A DNA stretch of 64,000 bases, taken from assembly GCA_002715965.1 (NCBI GenBank), contig PBAL01000023.1, forward strand, positions 1 through 64,000, given 5' to 3'. The notes below the pieces were generated by a model, which saw nothing but the letters and a program-made list of their open reading frames with translations, was not told the DNA's origin and made no database searches. A program made the translations under genes and the position numbers. The DNA is from Verrucomicrobiales bacterium. GTDB taxonomy: Bacteria; Verrucomicrobiota; Verrucomicrobiia; Limisphaerales; JAYPXF01. Positions 20,064-30,604 of this stretch are shown in pieces (the stretch's first letter is position 1; each line of letters starts with the position of its first letter).

Positions 20064-20471
20064 ATGGCTACGCTGAAACTCGAAATCGTCACTCCGGAGG
20101 CCCGCGTCTACTCCGACGAAGTCGACATGGTGACCCTCCCGGGCAAGGAAGGTGAAATGGGCATTTACCCAAATCACATCCCCCTGATGACCCAGGTTGC
20201 AGCAGGTGAAATCATCGCCCGCAAGGCCGGTCAGGAATCTTACCTCGCAGTGGGAGATGGCTTCGTTGAGATCACCGGTGAAAAGGTTGCCGTGATGACC
20301 GACATGGCCGTCGAGGCTGACAACATCGACGAAGCCCAAGCCGAAGAAGCCCGCAAGCGCGCCGAAGCCCGTCTCGCTGAAAAGCTCAACGACGAAGAGG
20401 CCGCCATGGTTCAAGCCGCATTGGCTCAGTCGATCGCGCAGTTGGATGTGAAACGTCGCCGGAAGCGTTAG
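20064..20471 (+). CDS. atpC: ATP synthase F1 subunit epsilon
   Basis: 135 residues. The N-terminal beta-sandwich (LKLEIVTPEARVYSDEVDMV, GKEGEMGIYPNHIPLMTQVA, VGDGFVEITGEKVAVMTDMA) is followed by the two-helix C-terminal domain (EEARKRAEARLAEKLNDEEA). It binds gamma and the c-ring, and its C-terminal helices can inhibit ATP hydrolysis. Last gene of the operon, 68 bases after atpD, followed by a strong terminator. Confidence 0.95.
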   Translation: MATLKLEIVTPEARVYSDEVDMVTLPGKEGEMGIYPNHIPLMTQVAAGEIIARKAGQESYLAVGDGFVEITGEKVAVMTDMAVEADNIDEAQAEEARKRAEARLAEKLNDEEAAMVQAALAQSIAQLDVKRRRKR

Positions 20472-20501
20472 GCCTCGGACCACCAAAGGCATTTATTGAA
20501 C

Positions 20502-20523
20502 GGCGGCTTCGGCCGCCTTTTTT
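20502..20523 (+). terminator. rho-independent terminator of the ATP synthase operon
   Basis: Perfect stem GGCGGC/GCCGCC with a TTCG tetraloop, followed directly by six T residues (20518-20523). It lies 30 bases after the atpC stop. Confidence 0.92.
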
Positions 20524-20589
20524 ATTGTCGCGCTCCGAAACATCATTGCTCCAGGCTTTGTTGACATGGGGATTCATGATCGAGATTAC

Positions 20590-21267
20590 ATGAAGCCGGA
20601 ACGGCCACCACCGGAGGAGTTTCGATTCTCGCGTCGGCATGCAATGTTCCTCGGTGGGGCGTTTCTGTGCCTCCTCCTTTGGTCGCGCTGCGGTCACGGC
20701 ATAGATTTGGAGTATAAGGAATATCACCGTCCTCCAGTTCTCGAATCAAAACGCCAGTGGGAGGCAGGCTCGTTTGGGATCACCAACGGAACGGTCTTCG
20801 TCAGTGATCCCGGCTACAGAGAACCCAGCTTGGACCTTCAGTGCAGACCCGGGCAGTGGAGTGCCATCGCGATTTAGAAGACCTTTGATTACGGGGTGAC
20901 GGATGCGGAACTGATCGCCTTCCATCCGGAGGCACCTTCGAACGCGACCAACTGGGTAAAGATCGGACGCATCGGTGTGGACAGTGCGCAGGCCGGCTTC
21001 TTCGACAAGCCGGTGTTTCGGAATGACGGGCTGATGCCAGCTGGCTTCGAATTGAAGACGTTCGACGGCAAGCATGCGATTGATGATGAGCTTTGGTGCT
21101 TTTACTGTTGTGAGCTGACGAAGAAGGGAGCGGCTGTCGTGCCGGGTGCTGTGGTCGGACATTCGGGATACGGCGATGGCGGCTATCCGCTTTATGGCAT
21201 CACCAATTCAGCCGGGCTCTACGTTGCCCTTCGCTTGATTTTCGTGGATGACGATGGTTTCGGCTGA
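20590..21267 (+). pseudogene. DUF4241-like protein gene interrupted by one amber codon
   Basis: One frame reads through 20590-21267 except for a TAG at 20875-20877. Before it: an N-terminal membrane segment (HAMFLGGAFLCLLLWSRCG) and the DUF4241-like start GTVFVSDPGYREP, then CRPGQWSAIAI. After it: KTFDYGVTDAELIAFHPEAP, IGRIGVDSAQAGFFDKPVF, GHSGYGDGGYPLYGITNSAG and LYVALRLIFVDDD, which match the DUF4241 pattern. The stop is followed by AAG, so an AAG-to-TAG change is a simple explanation. Ending at 20877 would leave a 95-residue stub without the conserved half. The function of DUF4241 is unknown; members are often scattered near polymorphic toxin or immunity genes. Confidence 0.65.
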
Positions 21268-21366
21268 ATCGGGATCAGCACTCGCGAACTCCGCAAAGAC
21301 CAGGGGGTGGATCCAGATTGATACATCGACTTTCGTGCGAATCTGGTGCATTGAAGCCAAACAGCA

Positions 21367-22131
21367 ATGAGCGACGAAGAACCGGTATTCATGTTCGAAG
21401 GAGACGATCCCGACATGCACGTCGCAGCGCGGGAGGCGCGTTCCACCTTCAAGTTCTTCTGGCGTGAGCTTTCGTGGGAACGGCGACGGATCGTTCCGGC
21501 AATCGACATCGCGATGATCAAGCTGCCGTTCACGGATGGAGTGGGCGCCGAGTCACCGAATCAGGGCGAACACATGTGGGTGGATAAGGTGGATTTCGAC
21601 GGACAACGATTGACCGGCGTGCTCGTGAATTCACCCCGCTGGCTGAAATCGGTGAAGGACGGAGATCCAGTCAATGTGCCCTTTGCACATCTTGAGGACT
21701 GGCTGATGACATCCGGAGATACTGCGTTCGGTGGCTACACCGTGAATGTGATGCGTCGGAAGATGTCCGCCGAGGAAATGGAGACTCACGATGAAGCGTG
21801 GGGATTGGACTTCGGTGATCCGTTCCAAGTTCGTTTGCAGGAGCATGATATTCAAAAACATGAGGGGCACGTGGATCATCCGATGTGCACGAATACCATT
21901 GAATCCCTTCGCAAGCATGTGCAGGAGAATCCGGGTTTTGTTGCCGATGTCGACGAAACCGGTTGGGCTGAACTGCATCGGGAATCGCTGGCTGGGAATC
22001 TCGCCTCAGTGAAGCTACTGGTGGAGCATGGCGCCGATCCGCGGACAAAGACGCGGCACGGATTGAACGCGATCGAGTTGGCGCGCGCCTTGGCGTGGGA
22101 GGAAGTCGCGGCTTATCTGGAGTCCGCATGA
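21367..22131 (+). CDS. DUF2314 domain protein with C-terminal ankyrin repeats
   Basis: 254 residues. Residues 15-130 match DUF2314 (MHVAAREARSTFKFFWRELS, the central IAMIKLPFTDG, EHMWVDKVDFDGQRLTGVLV, and GDPVNVPFAHLEDWLM). Residues about 180-254 contain one full and one partial ankyrin repeat (TGWAELHRESLAGNLASVKL, then LLVEHGADPRTKTRHGLNAI). There is no signal peptide. DUF2314 has no established function. The gene follows the broken DUF4241-like gene by 100 bases on the same strand; both families are scattered accessory genes. Confidence 0.75.
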   Translation: MSDEEPVFMFEGDDPDMHVAAREARSTFKFFWRELSWERRRIVPAIDIAMIKLPFTDGVGAESPNQGEHMWVDKVDFDGQRLTGVLVNSPRWLKSVKDGDPVNVPFAHLEDWLMTSGDTAFGGYTVNVMRRKMSAEEMETHDEAWGLDFGDPFQVRLQEHDIQKHEGHVDHPMCTNTIESLRKHVQENPGFVADVDETGWAELHRESLAGNLASVKLLVEHGADPRTKTRHGLNAIELARALAWEEVAAYLESA

Positions 22132-22215
22132 ACCCGGCATGCGAAAGGCGTTTCTATTCCGTTACTTGGGGAGTTTCGCATCAATGGCAGCGATCACTCC
22201 AATGCGACGCGACGG

Positions 22216-23091
22216 TTATAGCAATTCGCCTTGGGGGCTCTGATCCGGTGCTTCGGAATCGGCGGGTTGTTCTTCCACCGGCGGACCGCCGTGAGCGGCC
22301 TGGGAGTCGCCTTCCAGGGTCACTACTGCCCGTCGGATTTGCTGTCCCTGATAGGTAAAACCGACCGCAACGGTGTGTTCGATCTTTGCCCCATCTTCGA
22401 CTTCGCGTTCGCTTTCGACGGGGATGTGATTCTCCGTCTCAAAAGCGCTGCCGGCGTCCGCTGCGAAGGGAGTCAGGCCGACGCGCCGGGCAGAATCGTG
22501 ACATGCAGCTTGAAAATTTGTGAGTTGCTCGATGACGTTCTTTTGCCCGGAACGGACTGCTGCTTGTTGCAGGGCATGAACGTGGTCGAGGATGCGAACG
22601 AGCACTTCCAGCCAATCGGTTTCGGCACGGCGCAGTTTGTCGGTCTCTAGCTTGAGCGCGGCCTTTTCGCGATCGTTGGCCTTGGACATGAATTCCGCGA
22701 ATCGCTTGGCTTCGGCGGTCATGTCATCGGCGACGGTCTTGGCGGCTTCGACGGAGCGGGTTGAGTGTTCCTGGACGGTCATCCATTGCGCAGTGGCGGT
22801 GGTGATCTGATCGACGACCTTTTGTACGTCGGCGATCTGTTTGGTGGAGACGGCGAGGGTGTCGATCTCGTCCATGCGGAGTTGAGCTTTGGCGTCCAGA
22901 AGAAAGGGCAGCACGCAAATGACAGCCCCGCCCAGAACGCAAACGCTGATCATGCCACCGGTGAGGTTCGTGAGGGGTTGCGGGCTGGTTCTCAGAATCC
23001 ACCAGCCAAGGAAATCGAGAAACAGGGCGCTGCCGATGAATGGCGCCACGGTCGGCCATTTGCTGAGTCTGGCATCAGGTTGATTTGCCAT
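22216..23091 (-). CDS. membrane coiled-coil protein with a GrpE-like C-terminal head
   Basis: 291 residues. Two membrane helices (about 15-33, TVAPFIGSALFLDFLGWWIL; about 44-65, GGMISVCVLGGAVICVLPFL) are followed by a long helical region (about 70-205) rich in Ala, Gln and charged residues. The last part (about 205-260) reads VGLTPFAADAGSAFETENHI, then a run of acids, then HTVAVGFTYQGQQIRRAVVT. This order (core GL-PF-A--G--F, ---H, then TV-----GF-Y-G--IR-A-V) is that of the GrpE beta-head. GrpE is the soluble nucleotide exchange factor of DnaK; a true grpE is present at 38552, so this is a second, membrane-anchored relative. The function is unknown. Confidence 0.6.
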   Translation of the reverse strand: MANQPDARLSKWPTVAPFIGSALFLDFLGWWILRTSPQPLTNLTGGMISVCVLGGAVICVLPFLLDAKAQLRMDEIDTLAVSTKQIADVQKVVDQITTATAQWMTVQEHSTRSVEAAKTVADDMTAEAKRFAEFMSKANDREKAALKLETDKLRRAETDWLEVLVRILDHVHALQQAAVRSGQKNVIEQLTNFQAACHDSARRVGLTPFAADAGSAFETENHIPVESEREVEDGAKIEHTVAVGFTYQGQQIRRAVVTLEGDSQAAHGGPPVEEQPADSEAPDQSPQGELL

Positions 23092-23228
23092 GCGCGGAGC
23101 TTAGTTGCGCGCTGGAAGTTCGTTCAACGGAAAACGGAAACGGGGGCGCGAGAATTTGAGAGATGGTTGTCCGCAGAATGATTTGTTGGGAATCATCCGC
23201 CCTCTACGCGTAAGAGAGCGGCTACACG

Positions 23229-23261
23229 AAAAAGGCCCGGCGAATCGAGTTCGCCGGACCC
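23229..23261 (-). terminator. rho-independent terminator of the DUF11 lipoprotein gene
   Basis: Read on the minus strand, GGTCCGGCGAA pairs with TTCGCCGGGCC around a five-base loop (CTCGA), followed by a run of five T residues (23229-23233 as A on the plus strand). It lies 15 bases beyond the lipoprotein stop. Confidence 0.88.
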
Positions 23262-23275
23262 TTGAAAAGGTCGGT

Positions 23276-24823
23276 TTAGTAAACTTGGGTGGCTTCCACC
23301 TCAGTGACCGGTCGGCCCTTGAGGAGTGCGGTGGTGATTTCCGCGGAGACGCGGGCATCACCGACGGATGCTGCCTTGGCCTTGATGGTCCAGGTGGCAA
23401 CCTGTTTTGCAGCGATGCTGGCCAGTGGTGCAAAGGTCACCGTGTTGCCGGCGATCGTTCCCTGAGTCACGCCACCAGCTGCGGTCGGGGTGACCTGCGC
23501 GGGGAAGCGGATCACGGCGTTCACATCGCGATCTTCAGCCGTGCCCTGGTTGGTGACCTTCAGGGTGTAGGTCGTGCTTTCGCCGATGAGCAATGGATCC
23601 GGGTTGTCCACCATCTCGACGAGCACAGCGGCAAATCCGCGCCAGAGTGTCTGTGCCTGGGCGCGATCGCTGAGGTCGCCGGAACGGGCAACCACGTTGT
23701 TGACAGTCACACCCGGACGCGAAGCACGCAGGCCGAGGTTCACGCTCTTGCTTTCACCGGTGTTGAGCGTCCCGACGTTCCAAGTCGCCTGGCGACCGGC
23801 AACGGATGCCCCGGAAGCGCCGGCGATGACTGCGTTCGTCGGAGCAATATCAGTCAGCGTGACGTTGTTCAGCGTTGTGTCGCCAGTGTTTGAGACGGTG
23901 ATGTTATAGTTCGCGGTCTTGCCGAGGAACTGCTGCGGAGGTCCGGTCTTTTCAACCTTGAGTCCGGGTTGGACGACCTTGGTCACCGCGGTATCCGAAA
24001 CGCTGCCGGCGTTGGTCGACTTGGCAACGACCGTGTTGGTGTGCGTTCCGCGTTCGCTGGCGATCAGCGTGACAGAAGCCTGCTTGGCTTCACCTGGTGC
24101 AAGGTCTCCTGCCTCAAAGACAAGTTCACGTTTGCCGGAATCGTGCGACATGCCCGGAGGCAGGGTGTCAGTAACTTCGACGCCGGTCGCGGCGGTCGTG
24201 CCCACGTTCTTAACGACGATGTTGTAAGGCACGCGCTCGCCGACCTGGGCTGTTGCCGGACCGGTCTTCTCGATGGTGAGTTCGAGCTTGCCGACCTTGG
24301 TGACGACACAGGAAATCGGCACGGCATGGATGGTGGAACAGCTGCGCAACACGCCTTCACCGGTAGGGGTCAACCAAACTGTGACGGTTTGTTTTTCAGC
24401 TTTCTTGAGCTCGTTCCAGGTCCAGACGAGCTTGTTGCCGGAGACTGATGCAGGAGGCGGTTCGGCCTTCATAAAGGTTGCGCCGGCGGGGAGGTAGTGT
24501 GTGAGCACCACTTCACCTACGTCTGCCTGAGGATCGACGATGATTTTGTTTTCGTAGGTCTGGCCGACCGATGCTGTGGCCGGGGCCGTCTTGTCCAGCT
24601 TCACCAATTGATATGCCCCAACGATGTATTGCGGAGTGGGGGCCGCCTGGGTTGTCGTTGTCGTGGTGGTGGTGGTTCCTTCATTCACGCCCGCAACGGT
24701 GTGCGGCTTCTTGGGGTGATGTGCGGCTTCGTATTTGTAAGTGCGCCCTTTGTCACGGGTGATACAGCCGGTGAACACGAACGCCAGAAACGTAGCGAGA
24801 AGGATGGTCTGGAACTTTTTCAT
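23276..24823 (-). CDS. lipoprotein with repeated DUF11 (Ig-like) domains
   Basis: 515 residues. The lipobox is FVFTGC (Cys19) after a short signal peptide. A linker with nine consecutive Thr (about 50-58) is followed by three or four DUF11-type beta-sandwich repeats, each beginning with the pattern KTGPA--(V/L)G and containing VTDTLPPGM or LTDIAPTNA (for example IEKTGPATAQVGERVPYNIV and VEKTGPPQQFLGKTANYNIT). The layout is similar to chlamydial OmcB, a cysteine-rich outer membrane complex protein with DUF11 repeats, but this protein has few cysteines. It is probably anchored to the outer membrane facing the periplasm or surface. It has its own terminator, so it is likely monocistronic. Confidence 0.85.
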   Translation of the reverse strand: MKKFQTILLATFLAFVFTGCITRDKGRTYKYEAAHHPKKPHTVAGVNEGTTTTTTTTTQAAPTPQYIVGAYQLVKLDKTAPATASVGQTYENKIIVDPQADVGEVVLTHYLPAGATFMKAEPPPASVSGNKLVWTWNELKKAEKQTVTVWLTPTGEGVLRSCSTIHAVPISCVVTKVGKLELTIEKTGPATAQVGERVPYNIVVKNVGTTAATGVEVTDTLPPGMSHDSGKRELVFEAGDLAPGEAKQASVTLIASERGTHTNTVVAKSTNAGSVSDTAVTKVVQPGLKVEKTGPPQQFLGKTANYNITVSNTGDTTLNNVTLTDIAPTNAVIAGASGASVAGRQATWNVGTLNTGESKSVNLGLRASRPGVTVNNVVARSGDLSDRAQAQTLWRGFAAVLVEMVDNPDPLLIGESTTYTLKVTNQGTAEDRDVNAVIRFPAQVTPTAAGGVTQGTIAGNTVTFAPLASIAAKQVATWTIKAKAASVGDARVSAEITTALLKGRPVTEVEATQVY

Positions 24824-24920
24824 GGGCGGAGCAATCGGTTAACCGAGTGCGGAGAATTCAATCACAATTCAATGTGTTGCACAGTAGTTTTCGGGTTGGA
24901 ATCCAGTGTGCGAATTGACT

Positions 24921-24951
24921 CAAAATAAAAAGACACCCGAAAAAGCGGGTG
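24921..24951 (-). terminator. inward hairpin-T-run at the left end of the IS
   Basis: CACCCG (24934-24939) pairs with CGGGTG (24946-24951). On the minus strand the stem is followed by TCTTTTTATTTT, so it would stop leftward transcription before it reaches the lipoprotein gene. It overlaps the likely GTG start of the transposase (24949). Confidence 0.55.
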
Positions 24952-25967
24952 CCCATGCATGTGAGTCGAACTATCAAAGAAGACCTCCTGCCCAAACTCC
25001 AAGCCCGATACGCCCGACGCAATCGCGAAGGCAAAAGCCGCATGCTCGATGAGTTGTGTGAAGACTATGGCTTCGAACGCAAATACACCATCAAGCTGCC
25101 CGGCAACAAACTGCCCGCGCCCACCGGTCGACGTAAATCCGGTCGCCACCCCCGCTATCCGGAGATTGAACCGATCGTCCGAACCATCTGGAAACACGCC
25201 GGACAACCCTGCGGCAAACTCCTGGCCCCGGCCCTCAAACACTGGTTGCCCTTCTTCGAAAAACACCACGGCAAACTCAGCTCCAAATGCCGCCGACTCG
25301 TCCTCCGGGCCAGTCCCGCAACCTTGGAACGGCTCCTGCAACCAGCCCGTGTCCAAGAACCCCTGCGGGGCCGCAGCCCACCCAACCCGGCTTTCTCGAA
25401 GCCGACACTGTTGCCCACCGCGGCGGCAGTTTGGCGGGGGATTTCATCTGGAGTGTCACCTACACCGACATCCTCAGCGCCTGGACCGAAGGTCGCGCGG
25501 TCTGGAATCGTGGGGCCGAAGGCGTGGTTAAAGCCACCCAAGACGCCGAAGCCAGTCTGCCCTTCGCCATGAAGGGCTTCGACTGCGACAACGGCGGGGA
25601 GTTCCTCAACTACCACCTGCTACGCTGCTTCAGCGAGCGCCCCAAAGCCGTGCAGTTCACCCGCTCGCGCCCTTATCACAAGGACGGCAACGCGCACGTC
25701 GAACAGAAGAACTGGATGTGGCCGCGCCAACTGCTGGGCTACCAACGCCTGGAAGATCCCGAGCAAGTCGAACCCATCAACGAACTCTTCCGGCAAGCCT
25801 GGAGCCCGCTGCACAACTTCTTCATCCCGGCGCAGAAGCTGAAGAAAAAATGGCGCGAAGGCAGCCATTGGCGCAAGCGCAACGAAGCCCGGAGTTCTCC
25901 AGCCCCAGACAGGCATCTTCCCCGCAGCCACCGCGAGCAACTGGGGGGCCACCACTTGACACCCTGA
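24949..25967 (+). pseudogene. DDE integrase-core transposase, frameshifted and internally deleted
   Basis: The first part (24949 to about 25390) reads VSRTIKEDLLPKLQARYARR, then LPAPTGRRKSGRHPRYPEIE and KLSSKCRRLVLRASPATLER: the N-terminal helix-turn-helix region. The catalytic part continues in another frame from about 25385: PGFLEADTVAHRGGSLAGDF, FDCDNGGEFLNYHLLRCF, SRPYHKDGNAHVEQKNW, which supplies the D, D and E of the rve/DDE site. Related transposases have roughly 30 more residues between the two parts, so a short deletion with frameshift is inferred near 25380. No intact transposase can be made from this copy without frameshifting. Confidence 0.75.
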
Positions 25968-26090
25968 TTACCCTTCACATGAACCAACCAAAACAATGTC
26001 ACCGAACCCGTTCTGCTGAATCTCCTTCGGTGTCATTTTATTTGGAGGCAACGCGTGTGAGGGCAAAAATCCGTAGTTACTCGAATTTCC

Positions 26091-27329
26091 TCACCATTTG
26101 ATGTCCTGGAGCCGCCTGGCGACTTCTTCCGCGTTCGCGCGTGAATTGAAGGCCGAAATGCGGAAGTAACCCTCGCCCATGGAACCAAATCCGGCGCCAG
26201 GCGTGATGACGACGTTGGCGTCGTTGAGCACCTTGTCGAAGGCATCCCAGCTGGTGACGCCCTCGGGATTCTTGACCCAGATGTAGGGGGCGTGTTCACC
26301 GCCGTAGACAGTCAGCCCGGCGGCTCGCGCTCCTCCGGCCAGCAGCTTGGCGTTGCCCATGTAGTGTTCGATCAGTGCTGAGACCTGTGCCTGCCCGGCA
26401 TCGGAGTAGATCGCCTCGGCGCCGCGTTGGATCGGATAGCTGACGCCGTTGAACTTTGTGCTTTGTCGGCGGGACCAAAGACCGTGAAGCGGCTTGGCGT
26501 CTCCGGTTTCGTCGTAGGCCATGAGTTTCTCCGGAACGACCGTGAATGCGCAGCGCGTTCCGGTGAAGCCGCCATTCTTGGAAAAGCTGCGGAATTCGAC
26601 GGCGCACTCATGTGCGCCTTCGATTTCGAAAATGGACTTGGGCACGGAATCGTCCTGGACGAACGCCACGTATGCCGCGTCGTAAAGGATGATTGCCTTG
26701 TGCTCGCGGGCGTAAGCGACCCAGGCCTCCAACTGCTCGCGGGTGGCGACCGTTCCGGTGGGGTTGTTCGGATAGCAGAGATAAATGATATCCACGGCTT
26801 CCTTGGGGAGTTCCGGCACAAATCCATTGTCGGCGGTGCAGGGGAGGTAGACGAGGCCTTCAAAGCGGCCGGCGTCGTTGGCGGAACCGGTGTGGCCCAC
26901 CATGACGTTCGTGTCGACATACACTGGATAAACCGGGTCCATTACCGCGATGCGGTTCTTGGAGCCGAGCACGTCGAGGAAGTTTGCACTGTCGCACTTG
27001 GAACCGTCGGAGACGAAGATTTCGTGGGCGCCGATTTCGATGCCCTGGGACTTGTAGTCGTTTTGTGCGATGGCTTCTCGGAGGAATTCATAGCCCTGCT
27101 CGGGACCGTATCCGCGGAAGCTCGAGCGATCGCCCATTTCGTCCACCGCCTTGTGAATGGCTTCGCGCACGGCGTCTGGCAGCGCTTCGGTCACATCGCC
27201 GATACCGCACTTGATCAGGCTTGCTGCGCGGTCGGGATTGGCGTCGCTGAAGGCGTTCACCCGCCGGGCAATTTCCGGGAACAGATAACCGGCCTTGAGT
27301 TTGAGGTAATTCTCGTTGAGGTATGCCAT
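26091..27329 (-). CDS. dapL: LL-diaminopimelate aminotransferase
   Basis: 412 residues, full length. A PLP fold-type I enzyme that converts tetrahydrodipicolinate directly to LL-diaminopimelate with glutamate as donor, bypassing the DapD/C/E steps for lysine and peptidoglycan. Markers: [66 protein letters not shown], the PLP-lysine region [17 protein letters not shown] near residue 250, and the C-terminal [17 protein letters not shown]. DapL is typical of Chlamydiae, Verrucomicrobia and plants, which supports the phylum assignment. Confidence 0.95.
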   Translation of the reverse strand: MAYLNENYLKLKAGYLFPEIARRVNAFSDANPDRAASLIKCGIGDVTEALPDAVREAIHKAVDEMGDRSSFRGYGPEQGYEFLREAIAQNDYKSQGIEIGAHEIFVSDGSKCDSANFLDVLGSKNRIAVMDPVYPVYVDTNVMVGHTGSANDAGRFEGLVYLPCTADNGFVPELPKEAVDIIYLCYPNNPTGTVATREQLEAWVAYAREHKAIILYDAAYVAFVQDDSVPKSIFEIEGAHECAVEFRSFSKNGGFTGTRCAFTVVPEKLMAYDETGDAKPLHGLWSRRQSTKFNGVSYPIQRGAEAIYSDAGQAQVSALIEHYMGNAKLLAGGARAAGLTVYGGEHAPYIWVKNPEGVTSWDAFDKVLNDANVVITPGAGFGSMGEGYFRISAFNSRANAEEVARRLQDIKW

Positions 27330-27434
27330 AGTTCGTTAGGGCGCGGAACCTAGCGGACATGCATTTGGGTGGCAACGGTTTTGCCCGTTTAAGGCGCTTT
27401 ACTAGGTCGGTGCAGCGTGTCATGCTCGGACGGT

Positions 27435-27809
27435 ATGCGAATCTGGAAAGCCATCCTGTTTTGTCTCCTGCCGCTCGCCATCGCAGGTTGTTCTACCACC
27501 ATCACCAACCTGACCCCGCGGAATTTCTCCCGGAACGCAGAGAACATGTATCCGGTTGAGGTGGTATTCGAAAGCAATGTCCGTGCAATCCATGACGACA
27601 CCATCAAGCCCTACGTCCAGATTGGGGACGACAATTACCTGATGCGGAGAACGCGTGTGGTTAGAGATCGTTGGGAGACACTGGTTCCGATTCCGGCGGA
27701 CAAGTCGGTGGTGAACTATCGCATCAAAATCGATTACCTGGAACGACAGGGACTGGAGCTGTTGCCAAGCAGTTCATTGTCCGCGCCGTACCAGATCGTG
27801 GTGAAGTAG
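27435..27809 (+). CDS. small lipoprotein of unknown function
   Basis: 124 residues from ATG 27435. The signal peptide IWKAILFCLLPLAIAGC ends at a lipobox Cys at residue 18. The mature part is beta-rich and hydrophilic (YPVEVVFESNVRAIHDDTIK, then RDRWETLVPIPADKSVVNYR) with no enzyme motif. The end, YRIKIDYLERQGLELLPSSS, suggests a single Ig-like or transthyretin-like sandwich, but this is inference. A longer reading from GTG 27417 would place charged residues ahead of the signal peptide. Confidence 0.7.
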   Translation: MRIWKAILFCLLPLAIAGCSTTITNLTPRNFSRNAENMYPVEVVFESNVRAIHDDTIKPYVQIGDDNYLMRRTRVVRDRWETLVPIPADKSVVNYRIKIDYLERQGLELLPSSSLSAPYQIVVK

Positions 27810-27929
27810 GGCAGCGGTGGCCTCTGAGCCGCCGAGCCCGCCCTGTGGTAACTTTCAATGCTTGCATCCCGGAGGATCGCGCAATGTGAACGTGCGGCAC
27901 ACTTTCCGGTGTGCGTATTGGGGAAAACG

Positions 27930-28147
27930 ACCCCGAGCTTGCCTCGGTAGTGAGAAAGATTGGTGAGCTAATTGACAGGCAACGATTCAAAAGACCCCAT
28001 CGGCCTTGTGCCGATGGTGAATCAGGTGGATATGTGCGGACGTCAGACGAAACTTATTCACCATCCAGACAAGCTGGATAGGGCCGAGGTGTAAACGAGC
28101 CGCATTAGCTGACAATCTCGCTCACCATCGGCACAAGGCCGATGGGG
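27930..28147. repeat. cluster of four covarying REP-like hairpins
   Basis: Four units share a TCAC entry, a five-base loop ACAAG or GCAAG, and a GGGG-type exit, but have different stems with compensating changes. Unit 1 is inverted at 27930-27953 (stem CCGAG/CTCGG). Unit 2 is inverted at 27995-28020 (ATCGGC/GCCGAT). Unit 3 is direct at 28058-28083 (ATCCAG/CTGGAT). Unit 4 is direct at 28122-28147 and is the exact 26-base reverse complement of unit 2. The stretch 27810-28185 between a lipoprotein gene and the end of icd contains no gene. This organisation resembles REP/BIME elements. Confidence 0.7.
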
Positions 28148-28185
28148 TTTCCGCCAATGGGCAGACAGTTTGACGAACGACCTCA

Positions 28186-30519
<2,334 letters not shown>

Positions 30520-30604
30520 TCATGCGAGTCATTCTGAATTGCTTGAGTTTTTCCGTAACGGCTGTCAGCGTTCTCGACTCTTTTGCGGAATACGGCTTGG
30601 GCAC

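Larger units (their letters stand above)
24914..26052. mobile_element. degenerate insertion sequence with imperfect terminal inverted repeats
   Basis: The left end (24914-24937, starting ATTGACTCAAAATAAAAAGA) and the right end (26029-26052, starting GGTGTCATTTTATTTGGAGG) are inverted repeats matching at 20 of 24 positions. Between them lies a DDE integrase-type transposase gene with an internal deletion and frameshift. The element is 1139 bp. The flanks GTGTGCG (left) and GCGTGTG (right) do not give a clean target duplication, so the exact outer ends are uncertain by a few bases. The element separates the DUF11 lipoprotein gene from dapL. Confidence 0.75.
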
